From: Actinomadura oligospora ATCC 43269 | Lineage (GTDB): Bacteria; Actinomycetota; Actinomycetes; Streptosporangiales; Streptosporangiaceae | Direction of reading: 5' to 3' | Assembly (NCBI RefSeq): GCF_000518265.1 | Contig: NZ_JADG01000003.1 | Coordinates: 558,001-622,000, forward strand | Length of the DNA: 64,000 bases | Shown here: positions 48,906-57,350 of the stretch, piece after piece | Numbering within the stretch: position 1 is the first letter of the stretch | Layout: each line of letters starts with the position of its first letter | Made by a program: the position numbers and the translations under genes | The notes under the pieces: generated by a model | Told to the model about the DNA's origin: nothing | Database searches by the model: none | Seen by the model: the letters and a program-made list of their open reading frames with translations, nothing else

Positions 48906-49859
48906 TCAGTCGTCGCGGCCGAAGGCGAGGGCGTAGCCGGGGCCGGAGTCGCGGTACACGTCGCCGTGGCCCCAGCTCAGCACCTCGAACCGGACGTGGA
49001 CGGACTCGGCGCGCATCCCGGTCAGCTCCGCCATCATCTCCTCGGACAGGTCGACGATGGCGGGGACGTCGTGCTGCGCGATCGCCCAGTCGGCGGGTCC
49101 GAAGTCCTCCACGACGCCGGTGACGCGGTGCCCGCGGTAGACGATCCGGACGCGGGTGCCGAGCGGCCAGTAGGGGCTGGCGACCGTCCGGTGGGACATG
49201 CGCGCGCCACGGGCGGTGGCCGGGTCCCAGAAGGACGTGGCGGTCGCCGTCCCGGACGGTAAGCGCGACCGTCGCCGAGACGCCGACGCAGAAGGGGACG
49301 CCGACGCGGGGGAGGGGGCTGATCGGGACGGGTGGGGTTTCCGTCTCGGCGCTCGCGCGGTGTCGGCCGAGGCTGCCGCCGACTCGGCCGTCCGCCTGTG
49401 GCTCGTGGGCGGCGGGGCCTTCTCGGGGGACGGCGCGCGGGACGACACCGGTGACTGGAGGGCGAACGCGGCGGCGGCCCCGCCGATGAGGACCGTCCCG
49501 GTGATCGGGATGATCAGCAGCGCCGCGATCCGGCCGTGCCCCGCGGACTTCGGGCCGGTCGCGGGGGCGAGCCGTTCGCCGCGCGTCTCGGGCAGCGCGA
49601 ACTCGGCCAGCAGCGTCGCGAGGTGCTGCTCCATCGCGCGTTCGGAGATGTCGAGCAGCTCGGCGAGCAGGGCGTTGCAGTGGCCCGCGACGATGAGACC
49701 GAAGACCTCCGTCTCGCGCGCGGTCAGCGTGGCCTGGTTGTGCCGCAGGATGCGGGTCGCGCCGTCGTCCGGCTCGGGGACGGCGGGCTCCCCGGCCCGC
49801 AGGATGAGCCTGGTGAGCCGCACCAGCTGGTCCGCCGCCTCCCGGGCCGGTTCGTTCAC
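48906..49859 (-). CDS. LuxR-type HTH joined through a membrane segment to an RlpA-like barrel
   Basis: 317 residues from a GTG at 49859. Residues 40-90 resemble a LuxR/sigma-like HTH (TLTARETEVFGLIVAGHCNA, LLDISERAMEQHLATLLAEF). About 110-132 is a membrane segment (IAALLIIPITGTVLIGGAAA). A Ser/Ala/Pro/Arg linker to about 205 leads to a double-psi beta-barrel of the RlpA kind: ATSFWDPATARGARMSHRTV, YWPLGTRVRIVYRGHRVTGV, VEDFGPADWAIAQHDVPAIV and DLSEEMMAELTG. The Asp of the catalytic-type barrel is present, so glycan binding or cleavage outside the cell is possible. It links a DNA-binding-like inside to a wall-facing outside. Confidence 0.7.
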   Translation of the reverse strand: MNEPAREAADQLVRLTRLILRAGEPAVPEPDDGATRILRHNQATLTARETEVFGLIVAGHCNALLAELLDISERAMEQHLATLLAEFALPETRGERLAPATGPKSAGHGRIAALLIIPITGTVLIGGAAAAFALQSPVSSRAPSPEKAPPPTSHRRTAESAAASADTARAPRRKPHPSRSAPSPASASPSASASRRRSRLPSGTATATSFWDPATARGARMSHRTVASPYWPLGTRVRIVYRGHRVTGVVEDFGPADWAIAQHDVPAIVDLSEEMMAELTGMRAESVHVRFEVLSWGHGDVYRDSGPGYALAFGRDD

Positions 49860-49973
49860 GCGTCCTCACGCTCCCCGAAATCCCACAATTCGGATACTGA
49901 GAGTAATCAACTATCGACACTGCGGAGTGTAGGGTCTTCGCGTGGGTAACGGAAGGTCTGGCAGAGGCAAAGA

Positions 49974-50531
49974 GTGACGGGAGTGACTGCTGAGGCCGGG
50001 CCGCCTCACACCGGTCCGGGGGCGTCCGGGCGGCGGTGGCAGAATCGGGCCGTGAGCGACGCGAGCGAAGACGCGAGGACGGCGGACGAGGCGTCCGGCA
50101 CGGCGGCCTGGCACACCCGGATCGAGCATGTGCGCGGCGACGCGCTGACCGGCGACACCGCGCAGACCTCGGGCATGCGGCGGCTGGAGGCGATCTCCGG
50201 CCGGACGGTCGGCTCCGAACGGCTGTGGATGGGCCGCACGCACGTCGGCCCGGAGACGAACTCCGGCGACCACCACCACGGCGAGGCCGAGACCGCGATC
50301 TACGTGGTGTCCGGGCACCCGGTGTTCGTGTTCGCCGAGGGCGACCGCGAGGTGCGCGTCGAGACCTCGCCGGGCGACTACGTGTTCGTCCCGCCGTACG
50401 TCCCGCACCGCGAGGAGAACCCGTCCGCGGACGAGGAGGCGGTCGTGGTCATCGCCCGCAGCACCCAGGAGGGCGTCGTCGTCAACCTGCCCAGCCTCTG
50501 GGCCGACGTCGACCGCCCCGGCCGCGAATGA
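49974..50531 (+). CDS. Cupin-domain protein
   Basis: 185 residues from the GTG at 49974; a GTG at 50052 is an alternative that drops a low-complexity start. The cupin barrel spans 80-165: WMGRTHVGPETNSGDHHHGE with metal-type His residues and Glu, TAIYVVSGHPVFVFAEGDRE, then SPGDYVFVPPYVPHREENPS with the second His. A metal-binding cupin of unknown substrate; such proteins may be isomerases, dioxygenases or ligand binders. It is divergent from the HTH-barrel gene. Confidence 0.8.
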   Translation: MTGVTAEAGPPHTGPGASGRRWQNRAVSDASEDARTADEASGTAAWHTRIEHVRGDALTGDTAQTSGMRRLEAISGRTVGSERLWMGRTHVGPETNSGDHHHGEAETAIYVVSGHPVFVFAEGDREVRVETSPGDYVFVPPYVPHREENPSADEEAVVVIARSTQEGVVVNLPSLWADVDRPGRE

Positions 50532-50539
50532 GCGCCCGC

Positions 50540-51060
50540 CTAGGGCGCGGACGCGATGGGGAGTGTTCGGATCAGCTCGCGGTGAACCCGTAGGAGGGTG
50601 ACGGACAGGACGACGAGGATGGCGTCCAGGAGCAGGACCGAGACCAGCGGCGGCGGCCACCCGGCCGCGATTCCGGCGGCGGCGCAGGCGGCGCACGCGA
50701 GCAGCCGGGGCCTCCAGGCGCGCTTGGTGGTGACGTGGTACCACCACGCCTGCGTGAGCAGGTACAGGATCGGGCCGCCGAACAGGAGCAGGCCCAGCCG
50801 GGCGCCGCCGGGGCCGGTGGGGGGGCGATCAGCAGCTCGGCCCCGACCGCCAGGAGCACCAGGCCCGCGAGGGTGCCGTACTTGCCGTTCACCGCGCGGC
50901 GGACGGGCAGCAGCGGGTCGGCCGTGGTCGCGACCCGGCGCGTCACGACCTCCTCGCCGCCGCCGAAGAAGGTCGCCCACAGGCAGACCAGGGCGACGAA
51001 CACGCCGAGCGCGGCGGCCACCGTCGGCGGGGCGACCGGCGCGGCGGAGTCGGTGATCGG
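50540..51060 (-). pseudogene. LtrA-like membrane protein, truncated and frameshifted
   Basis: The minus strand reads VAAALGVFVALVCLWATFFG and NGKYGTLAGLVLLAVGAELL in one frame, then the next frame carries LGLLLFGGPILYLLTQAWWY and VSVLLLDAILVVLSVTLLRV to the stop at 50540. The frames swap at a C/G run (7 bases, near 50819-50825), where one extra base would restore the reading. The sequence resembles the C-terminal third of low-temperature-requirement protein A; the first 200 or more residues are absent, so it is defective even if the frameshift were an error. Confidence 0.65.
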
Positions 51061-51268
51061 CGGACGAGGGGGAGGCGCGCGTGCCGTCCCGCAGGGTGTC
51101 CGGAATGGTGGTTTTGGGGAGTGAGGGGCGATGGCCTGGTGGTGGCCTTGTCGGCCCTTGGTGTGGTCATGGGGGAAGCGACGGAAGAATCGGTTCGGGA
51201 CGGTACTTATCGGACCCGCCTTGCGTTGCCGCCGAACGCAGAGGGCGCAAAGAAGGGAAGGGATGGGC

Positions 51269-51760
51269 ATGGCTGTCTCCAGCACCCCGATCGGCCTCAC
51301 CCGGGCCGCCCACGTCGGCATCTCGGTCTCGGACCTGGACGTGTCGATCGCGTTCTACAAGGCCCTCACCGGAACCGACCCCGTCGTCGCGGACGAGACC
51401 ATGAACAGCGTCCCGTTCGGCGGCTCCCAGGGGCTGCCCACCGCGAAACTGCGGTACGCCACGTTCAACCTGGACAACGTCGGCATCGACCTCATCCAGT
51501 TCCAGGAACCGGTCGGGCAGCGGACCAACGGCGTCGCGAACCGTCCGGGCTCCATGCACCTGTGCTTCAAGGTCGACGACTTCGACGCGGTGCACCGGCG
51601 CATGAAGGACGCCGGATACGACTTCCTCGGCGACGACTACACCTTCCTCGCGGGCGAGGTCACCCCCGAGGCGGCGCTCGGCACCAAGGTCGCCTACTTC
51701 AACGACCCGGACGGCACCAACCTGGAGATCATCCAGCCCGAGGGCGGCTTCGCCAACTGA
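51269..51760 (+). CDS. VOC superfamily (glyoxalase fold) protein
   Basis: 163 residues from the ATG at 51269 (an ATG two codons earlier is possible). Fold marks are RAAHVGISVSDLDVSIAFYK, RPGSMHLCFKVDDFDAVHRR and KVAYFNDPDGTNLEIIQPEG with the Asn-x-x-Glu metal region. The His in the first strand and the Glu in the last fit a metal-dependent member. Substrate unknown. It precedes the nitroreductase gene by 90 bases on the same strand. Confidence 0.85.
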   Translation: MAVSSTPIGLTRAAHVGISVSDLDVSIAFYKALTGTDPVVADETMNSVPFGGSQGLPTAKLRYATFNLDNVGIDLIQFQEPVGQRTNGVANRPGSMHLCFKVDDFDAVHRRMKDAGYDFLGDDYTFLAGEVTPEAALGTKVAYFNDPDGTNLEIIQPEGGFAN

Positions 51761-51850
51761 CGAAGGCGAGGACGTCCCGACGGCGAGGCGTGTGGCGCGG
51801 ACCACGCGCACGCGGTCTGAGACGCGGGACCCGCTGGAAGGGAGCCGGCC

Positions 51851-52927
51851 ATGGAGGCCACGGCCAGGACCGTTGCCGAGCGCGCGATCGAGGCCGCGAT
51901 CTGGGCGCCGTCGGTGTACAACACCCAGCCGTGGAAGTTCGGCGTCGAGGACGACCGGCGGATCGCGCTGCGCGCCGATCCCGACCGGCGGATCGTGGTC
52001 GCCGACCCCAGCGGACGGGAGATGATGATCAGTTGCGGGGCCGCGCTGTACACCCTCCGCCTGGCGATCCGGCACCTGGGACATGAGCCGGACGTGCTCC
52101 TGCTGCCCGATCCGGACCGGCCGTACCTGCTGGCGACCGTGGTGATCGGCGCCGGCACCGGGGAGGACGCCGCCACCGACCCCGACCAGGGCCGGCTGTA
52201 CGAGGAGATCTTCCGGCGGCGGACCCACCGCGGGGCGTTCCGCGGCGATCCCGTCGCCTCCTCGGTGCTGGAGACGCTCGAGCGGGAGGCCGAGTCCGGG
52301 GGCGCCCGGTTCCTCGTGGCGGCCGATGAGCACGTCCAGGGCGCGCTGGCCGGGCTGACCCAGGCCGCCGACCACCTGGAGCGCGCCACCATCGAGTACC
52401 GGCAGGAGGTCGCCGGGTGGGCGCCCCGGCCGGGCAGCACCCGCCGGGAGGGCCTGCTGGACGACGCCTACCGGAGCGAGGACGTCTCCACCGAGCCGCA
52501 CTTCCCGGCCCGGGACTTCGCCCGCGGGCAGGGATGGGGCGTCACCGAAAGCGAAAGCGAAAGCGAAAGCGAAGGCGGAGGCGGCGACGGTGAGGGTGGC
52601 GGCGGGCGCGAGCCTGCGGGCGACCTGTCCACCGGCCTGGTGGCGCTGCTGGTGACCAGTGACGACACGGCGCGCGCATGGCTGCGGGCAGGGGAGGCCC
52701 TGCAGCGGGTGCTGCTGCGCGCCGGGGTGGACGCCGGGCTGTCGGCGGCCTTCCACACCCAGGCGCTGGAGATTCCGGAGCTGCGCGCGTTCATCGGCGA
52801 GCGGTTCTGCTCCGGCGCCCATCCCCAGATGCTGATGCGGCTCGGCGTTCCGGCGGGTGAGCAGATGGCGTCCGTCCGGAGGGCGGCCGAGGACGTCACG
52901 CGGCGCGAACCCACGTCCGCCTGGTGA
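51851..52927 (+). CDS. Nitroreductase-family protein, Acg-like
   Basis: 358 residues; GGAAGGGAG before the ATG. It opens AERAIEAAIWAPSVYNTQPW, the FMN-binding PSxxNxQPW motif, and carries LYEEIFRRRTHRGAFRGDPV and a C-terminal AGLSAAFHTQALEIPELRAF, matching the long, doubled nitroreductases related to mycobacterial Acg, which belong to dormancy and hypoxia regulons. An inserted ESESESESEG...GGGG stretch near 232-255 is coded by a hexanucleotide repeat. With the universal stress protein and hemerythrin ATPase nearby it suggests a redox or low-oxygen stress group. Confidence 0.82.
   Translation: MEATARTVAERAIEAAIWAPSVYNTQPWKFGVEDDRRIALRADPDRRIVVADPSGREMMISCGAALYTLRLAIRHLGHEPDVLLLPDPDRPYLLATVVIGAGTGEDAATDPDQGRLYEEIFRRRTHRGAFRGDPVASSVLETLEREAESGGARFLVAADEHVQGALAGLTQAADHLERATIEYRQEVAGWAPRPGSTRREGLLDDAYRSEDVSTEPHFPARDFARGQGWGVTESESESESEGGGGDGEGGGGREPAGDLSTGLVALLVTSDDTARAWLRAGEALQRVLLRAGVDAGLSAAFHTQALEIPELRAFIGERFCSGAHPQMLMRLGVPAGEQMASVRRAAEDVTRREPTSAW
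52547..52576 (+). repeat. Hexanucleotide GAAAGC repeat inside the nitroreductase gene
   Basis: Four perfect GAAAGC units and a fifth with one change (GAAGGC) code for Glu-Ser pairs. The array is in frame, so unit gain or loss alters length without a frameshift. It is AT-richer than its surroundings. Confidence 0.9.
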
Positions 52928-53044
52928 GGCGGGCGGGGACGCGCACGGTGGTCCCCGGAGCGTGGGCTGGCGTGGGGGCCCTCAAGCCCGGCGTGCGACT
53001 CTGGGGTGAGGCGCGCGACGGGAGGGACTGAGCGGAAGGACGGC

Positions 53045-53905
53045 ATGATGAGCTGGGGTTCCTCCATCCTCGTCGGCTATGACGCCACGCCCGACGGCGA
53101 ACGCGCCCTGCGCTGGGCCGCGGCCGAGGCCAAGCTGCGGAGACTGGCGCTGAACGTCTGCCACGCGTGGCGCTGGCCCTATTCGGTCAAGTACATCGAC
53201 AACGAGGGCGCGGCGATCGTTCGGCGCATGGGGCAGAACCTGCTCGACCAGGGCGTCCTGCGCGTCAGGGACGTCGCCCCGGCCGTCCCGGTGAAGGGGT
53301 ACCTGGCGGACGGCCCGGCCGACGCGGCGCTGATCCACCTGTCCGGCGAGGCCGAGATGATCGTGGTCGGGGGCCACGACCCGGCCGAGATGGCGCTCGG
53401 GTCGACCTCGATGCGGCTGCCCGCCCGCGCCCCGCGTCCCGTCGTCGTGGTGCGGCCCGGGGGCGGCGGCGAGCACCGGCGCGTCGTGGCGGGCTTCGAC
53501 GGCTCGTCCGGGTCGGACGCGGCGCTGGCGTTCGCGTACGAGGAGGCGGCGGTGCGCGGGTGGACGCTGCGCGTGGTGTACGGCTGCTGGGAGCCGAGCG
53601 CCGCCTCGGCCGACGAGCTGTCCCTGTTCGCCGACCGGGAGCGGCTGCGGCAGGTGCGCGGCGCCGAGCTGGAGCAGTCGGTGGCGTCCTGGAGCACCAA
53701 GTATCCGCAGGTGGACGTCCAGACGGCGCTGACCGTCACCTCGCCGCGCGAGGCGCTGTTCGAGGCCGCGGAGACCGCCGACCTGCTCGTGGTGGGAAGG
53801 CGCGGCGCGGGCGGCATCGACCGGCTCCGCGTCGGCTCCACGACCGGCGCCATGCTCGTGCAGGCTCCGTGCGCGGTCGTGGTCGTCCCGCCCGCCGGAT
53901 CGTGA
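53045..53905 (+). CDS. Universal stress protein with two UspA domains
   Basis: 286 residues from the ATG at 53045 (AAGGA upstream). Domain 1 (5-138) starts SILVGYDATPDGERALRWAA and ends with the ATP-binding GGHDPAEMALGSTSMRLPAR; domain 2 (148-285) starts RRVVAGFDGSSGSDAALAFA and ends VGRRGAGGIDRLRVGSTTGA and MLVQAPCAVVVVPP. The G-2x-G-9x-G-S/T nucleotide motif is clear in the second domain (GRRGAGG...GSTT). Tandem Usp proteins are usual in actinobacterial dormancy regulons. It is convergent with the ATPase gene. Confidence 0.92.
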   Translation: MMSWGSSILVGYDATPDGERALRWAAAEAKLRRLALNVCHAWRWPYSVKYIDNEGAAIVRRMGQNLLDQGVLRVRDVAPAVPVKGYLADGPADAALIHLSGEAEMIVVGGHDPAEMALGSTSMRLPARAPRPVVVVRPGGGGEHRRVVAGFDGSSGSDAALAFAYEEAAVRGWTLRVVYGCWEPSAASADELSLFADRERLRQVRGAELEQSVASWSTKYPQVDVQTALTVTSPREALFEAAETADLLVVGRRGAGGIDRLRVGSTTGAMLVQAPCAVVVVPPAGS

Positions 53906-53924
53906 GGCGCCGCGGGCCCGGCGG

Positions 53925-56294
53925 TCAGCCCTCGGTGTGCGACGGGGTGTCGGCGAGGACGAAGTAGTGCTCCTCCTCCTGCGTGAAGTGCAGGCGCAGG
54001 ACGGCGGCCAGGTCCCCGATGGCGCGGCGCAGCTCGGCGCGCGTTTCGGCGCGGCCGGGCCCGTCTTCGTCCGCGTGCCCGGTGCGGCCGTGGTTCTCCT
54101 TCAGCTCGTCCCGGAGCAGGTCGATGCGGCGGGACTGCTCGGCGATCTCGGCGTGCGCGCGGCTCATCGCGCCCGTCGGGTCGGATCCGCCGAGCGCGGA
54201 CGCGACGGCCGGGTAGAGCAGCGTCTCGTCGCGGCGCTCGTGCTCGGCCAGGTCGTGGAGGAACGAGGTGAGCTCGGCGTCGGCGGCCTCGCGGGCGGCG
54301 GCGTCGGGACCGGTCAGGGCGTCCGCCAGGGCGGGCAGCCCCTCGATGCGCGGCCACAGCCCACGGTGCTCCTGGTCCAGGTCCCGGACGAGCTCGGCGG
54401 CGTCGCCGCGCAGCCGGGGCCAGCGGTCGCGGCCGGGGCCGAGGGCCCGCAGCGCGGCGAAGATGGCCGCCAGGTCGACGACCTCCTGGACGACGGCGCC
54501 GAGCGCGGGGGTGAGCAGCCCGAACGCCGCGACGACCATCGCCGCCAGCGACAGGCCCATCCCGCCCACGACGCTCTCCCGGGCGATCCGCTGGGTGCGG
54601 CGCGCGATGGCGAGGCTCTCGGCGAGCCGCTCGAACCGGTCGACGGTGATCACCACGTCGGCCGCCTCGGACGACGCGGTCGCGCCCCGGGCCCCGAGCG
54701 CCACGCCGACCCCGGCGGACGCGAGGGCCGGGGCGTCGTTGACGCCGTCCCCGGCCATCACGGTCGCGGCGTGCTCGGTCTCGGCGCGGACGATCGCGAC
54801 CTTCCCGGCCGGGGTCTGCTCGGCGTGGACCTCGTCCGCCCCGACCAGGTCCGCGATCGGGCGCGCGACGGCCTCCCGGTCCCCGGTCACCATCACGGCC
54901 CGTTCGATCCCGGTGTGCCGGAGCATCTGGAACGTGCGCGCCGCGTCGGGACGGATCCGGTCGCGCAGCAGCAGCGTCCCCGCCAGCCGGTCGTCGAGGC
55001 CCACGAACACCGTGATGGCGCCGCGCGCCGCGGCCCGGGACCGGACGCGGCCGAGCCACGCGGCGTCACCGGGCTCCGAGCCCGCCCAGGCGGCCTTGCC
55101 GACCGCCACGGGACGCGCGCCGACCAGGCCGCGCACGCCCTGCCCGGCCTCCTCGGAGACCTCGGCGGGCAGGCTCAGCGGCAGGTCGCGGTCGCGGGCG
55201 CCCCGCACGATCGCGGTGGCCAGCACGTGCGGCGACACCTGGTCCAGGGACGCGGCGGCGGCCAGGACCTCGCCGGGGTCGACGCCGTCGCGCGTCACGA
55301 CGTCGAACAGCTCGGGCCGTCCGGTGGTGACGGTGCCGGTCTTGTCGAATAGCAGGACGCGGGCGCGGGCGAGCCGCTCCAGCGCGCCGCCGCCCTTGAC
55401 GACCACGCCGCGCCGGGCGCAGCGCGACAGCCCGGAGACGTAGGCGATCGGCGCGGCGAGGATCAGCGGGCACGGCGTCGCGACGACCAGCACCGCGACC
55501 GCCCGGACCGGGTCCCGGGCCGCCGCCCACGCCACGCCCGCCAGGACGAGCGTCACCGGCAGGAACAGCCCGGCGTACCGGTCGGCGAGCCGGACGAACG
55601 GGGCGGACCCGGCCGCGGCCTCCCGCGCCAGCCGGACGACCCCGGCATAGGCGCTGGACGACGCGTCCGTGGTGGCCCGCAGCGGGAACGGCCCGCCCGC
55701 GTTGACGGTCCCGCCTTGCGCCTCCTCGCCCGTGTGCCGCTCGACCGGCAGCGGCTCCCCGGTGAGCGTCGACTCGTCCAGGACGGCGGGACCCTCCTCG
55801 ACCCGCCCGTCCACCGGGACGACCTCGCCCGCCCGGACCTGCAGCCGGTCGCCGGGACGCACCTCGGCGACGTCGACGGTCGTGACGCTCCCGGCGTCCT
55901 CGCGGTGCGCGACGCGCGGGGCCAGCGAGAGCAGCGCCCCGAGGTCCCGCTGCGCGCGCCGTCCGGCCCGGCGCTCCAGGGCCTGCCCGCCGGTGAGCAT
56001 CACGCCGATCACCGCGCCCGCCAGGTACTCGGCCGTGGCGAGGGCCCCGGCCAGGGCCAGCACCGCGATCACGTCGCTGCCGACACTGTGCCGCCGCAGC
56101 CCTTCCACGACCCACCACACGGCCGGGACGAGCACCGCCGCCGTCACGATCGTCCAGAGGACGTCCGCGACGCCCCGCGCGCCCGCCCACCAGGCCACGC
56201 CTCCCGCGACCAGCCCGCCCAGCGTCAGGACCAGCGACACCTCGTACCGCAGGTCCCACAGCCTGCGGAGAGCGGTCCGCCGCGGTGTCCCCAT
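53925..56294 (-). CDS. Heavy-metal P-type ATPase fused to a C-terminal hemerythrin domain
   Basis: 789 residues from the ATG at 56294 (GGAAGGGG upstream; the open frame beyond is not coding). Residues 20-650 are a P1B-type pump: TGE (178-180), the membrane metal site VVATPCPLILAA with TPC in place of the usual CPC, DKTGT (Asp317), MVTGDREAVARPIADLVGAD and GDGVNDAPAL. No N-terminal metal-binding domain is present. Residues about 660-785 are a hemerythrin-type four-helix bundle (DLDQEHRGLWPRIEGLPALA, HDLAEHERRDETLLYPAVAS, MSRAHAEIAEQSRR, LRLHFTQEEEHYFVLAD) with the His and Glu residues that hold a di-iron centre. An iron- or oxygen-sensing metal exporter is a reasonable guess; the metal is unknown. 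Confidence 0.9.
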   Translation of the reverse strand: MGTPRRTALRRLWDLRYEVSLVLTLGGLVAGGVAWWAGARGVADVLWTIVTAAVLVPAVWWVVEGLRRHSVGSDVIAVLALAGALATAEYLAGAVIGVMLTGGQALERRAGRRAQRDLGALLSLAPRVAHREDAGSVTTVDVAEVRPGDRLQVRAGEVVPVDGRVEEGPAVLDESTLTGEPLPVERHTGEEAQGGTVNAGGPFPLRATTDASSSAYAGVVRLAREAAAGSAPFVRLADRYAGLFLPVTLVLAGVAWAAARDPVRAVAVLVVATPCPLILAAPIAYVSGLSRCARRGVVVKGGGALERLARARVLLFDKTGTVTTGRPELFDVVTRDGVDPGEVLAAAASLDQVSPHVLATAIVRGARDRDLPLSLPAEVSEEAGQGVRGLVGARPVAVGKAAWAGSEPGDAAWLGRVRSRAAARGAITVFVGLDDRLAGTLLLRDRIRPDAARTFQMLRHTGIERAVMVTGDREAVARPIADLVGADEVHAEQTPAGKVAIVRAETEHAATVMAGDGVNDAPALASAGVGVALGARGATASSEAADVVITVDRFERLAESLAIARRTQRIARESVVGGMGLSLAAMVVAAFGLLTPALGAVVQEVVDLAAIFAALRALGPGRDRWPRLRGDAAELVRDLDQEHRGLWPRIEGLPALADALTGPDAAAREAADAELTSFLHDLAEHERRDETLLYPAVASALGGSDPTGAMSRAHAEIAEQSRRIDLLRDELKENHGRTGHADEDGPGRAETRAELRRAIGDLAAVLRLHFTQEEEHYFVLADTPSHTEG

Positions 56295-56492
56295 GGCCCG
56301 TCCCCTTCCGGCCGCCCGCCTCCCCTCCGTGAGAACATCATCGCCCACAGTGATCCAGCGAGTGCGGGCGGGCATGGACGCCCGCGAGGTCGCACGGCGG
56401 GTTCTGCTTCGGGACCGGGCCGCGACCCCGCCGCGTGACCGGGATGCTGCGAAACGCCACGGTTCGACCGGAAGATCACTAACCTTCCGGGG

Positions 56493-57233
56493 ATGAGCGA
56501 TGCCTTTCCGCAGCACGTCCTGTGCGTCCTCGGCACCGGCCTGGACCTCGCCGAGGTCGAACGCGTCGCCGCCGGGTTCGGCGGGTTCGTGCTCGACCAC
56601 GAGTACTCCGCGTCCGAACCCGACGACCGGATGCCGGAGGCGTTCGCGGCGAGCGGCGCGGCGGTGTCCTTCGAGGACGCCGACCGGGCCGCGGTCGAAT
56701 CCCACGACACGGTCGCCTACCTGCTGTCCGCGCCGATGATGCGCGAGCTCGCGGCCGACACCTCGCGGCGGCTCCTGGCGGCGACGGCCGCGCTGCTGCG
56801 GTCCGGCGCCACGGCGGTGAAGCACGAGGGCAGCCGCCTCACGCACGGGCGCGAGCGCTGGCTGGGCATCGCCGACGACGCGTCCGAGGCCACGGGGGAG
56901 GCCCTGGCCCTCGCGCTCGTCGAGGCGTGGGTGAAGCGTCCGGTCCGGGACGGCGAGGTGTCCCGGACCTGCGGCATGCACCTGCTGGGCGCGCCCGAGG
57001 TGGAGATCGAGATCCACGAGGACATGTCGGCGCGCGAGCGGCGCGTCCACCTGGACGCCCTCGCCCTCTACCTGCTCACCGACCCGCGCGGCGAGGAGAT
57101 CGAGGACGGCGAGGGCTTCCGCCTGACCGAGGACGCGCCCCGCTGGATCCTCCGCACCGGCGACTGCCACTTCGAGGACCCCGACGACCTCTCCTTCAAC
57201 CCCTACGGCTACGTCCGCCTGACCCGTCCCTGA
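56493..57233 (+). CDS. Hypothetical protein, DUF4261-like
   Basis: 246 residues, divergent from the ATPase gene. It begins FPQHVLCVLGTGLDLAEVER, has a central VAYLLSAPMMRELAADTSRR and helix LALALVEAWVKRPVRDGEVS, and the third part SRTCGMHLLGAPEVEIEIHE followed by LYLLTDPRGEEIEDGEGFRL recalls the order of DUF4261 proteins (a Leu-Gly-x-Pro-Glu-x-Glu motif, then a dGxxig turn). The family is not characterised. No signal peptide or membrane segment. Confidence 0.55.
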   Translation: MSDAFPQHVLCVLGTGLDLAEVERVAAGFGGFVLDHEYSASEPDDRMPEAFAASGAAVSFEDADRAAVESHDTVAYLLSAPMMRELAADTSRRLLAATAALLRSGATAVKHEGSRLTHGRERWLGIADDASEATGEALALALVEAWVKRPVRDGEVSRTCGMHLLGAPEVEIEIHEDMSARERRVHLDALALYLLTDPRGEEIEDGEGFRLTEDAPRWILRTGDCHFEDPDDLSFNPYGYVRLTRP

Positions 57234-57350
57234 CCGGACGGCCCGCCTCCCCGGCGGCCAGGACGCGCAGCCCGCCGACGTCGATGAGGTCGAGCCGCTC
57301 GACCTCGACCCACACGTCGCCCGAGCCGTGGTCGAGCGCGCACGTGAGGG
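57234..57350 (-). pseudogene. STAS-domain C-terminal fragment
   Basis: The minus strand reads LTLTCALDHGSGDVWVEVER then LDLIDVGGLRVLAAGEAGRP, the strand and IDVGGLR helix of STAS domains from anti-sigma-factor antagonists and sensory MEDS proteins. It begins directly at the stop of the aldo/keto reductase and has no start or stop of its own, so it is a remnant wedged between two genes. Confidence 0.55.

Noticed and set aside
52928..53044. A DosR-type box before the universal stress gene
   Set aside because: I looked for a GGGAC...GTCCC-like palindrome because of the dormancy-type genes; only a poor G/C-rich likeness is present.
56295..57170. N-terminal extension of the P-type ATPase frame
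   Set aside because: The extension lies opposite a coding gene, has no recognisable domain, and the ATG at 56294 has a good ribosome site.
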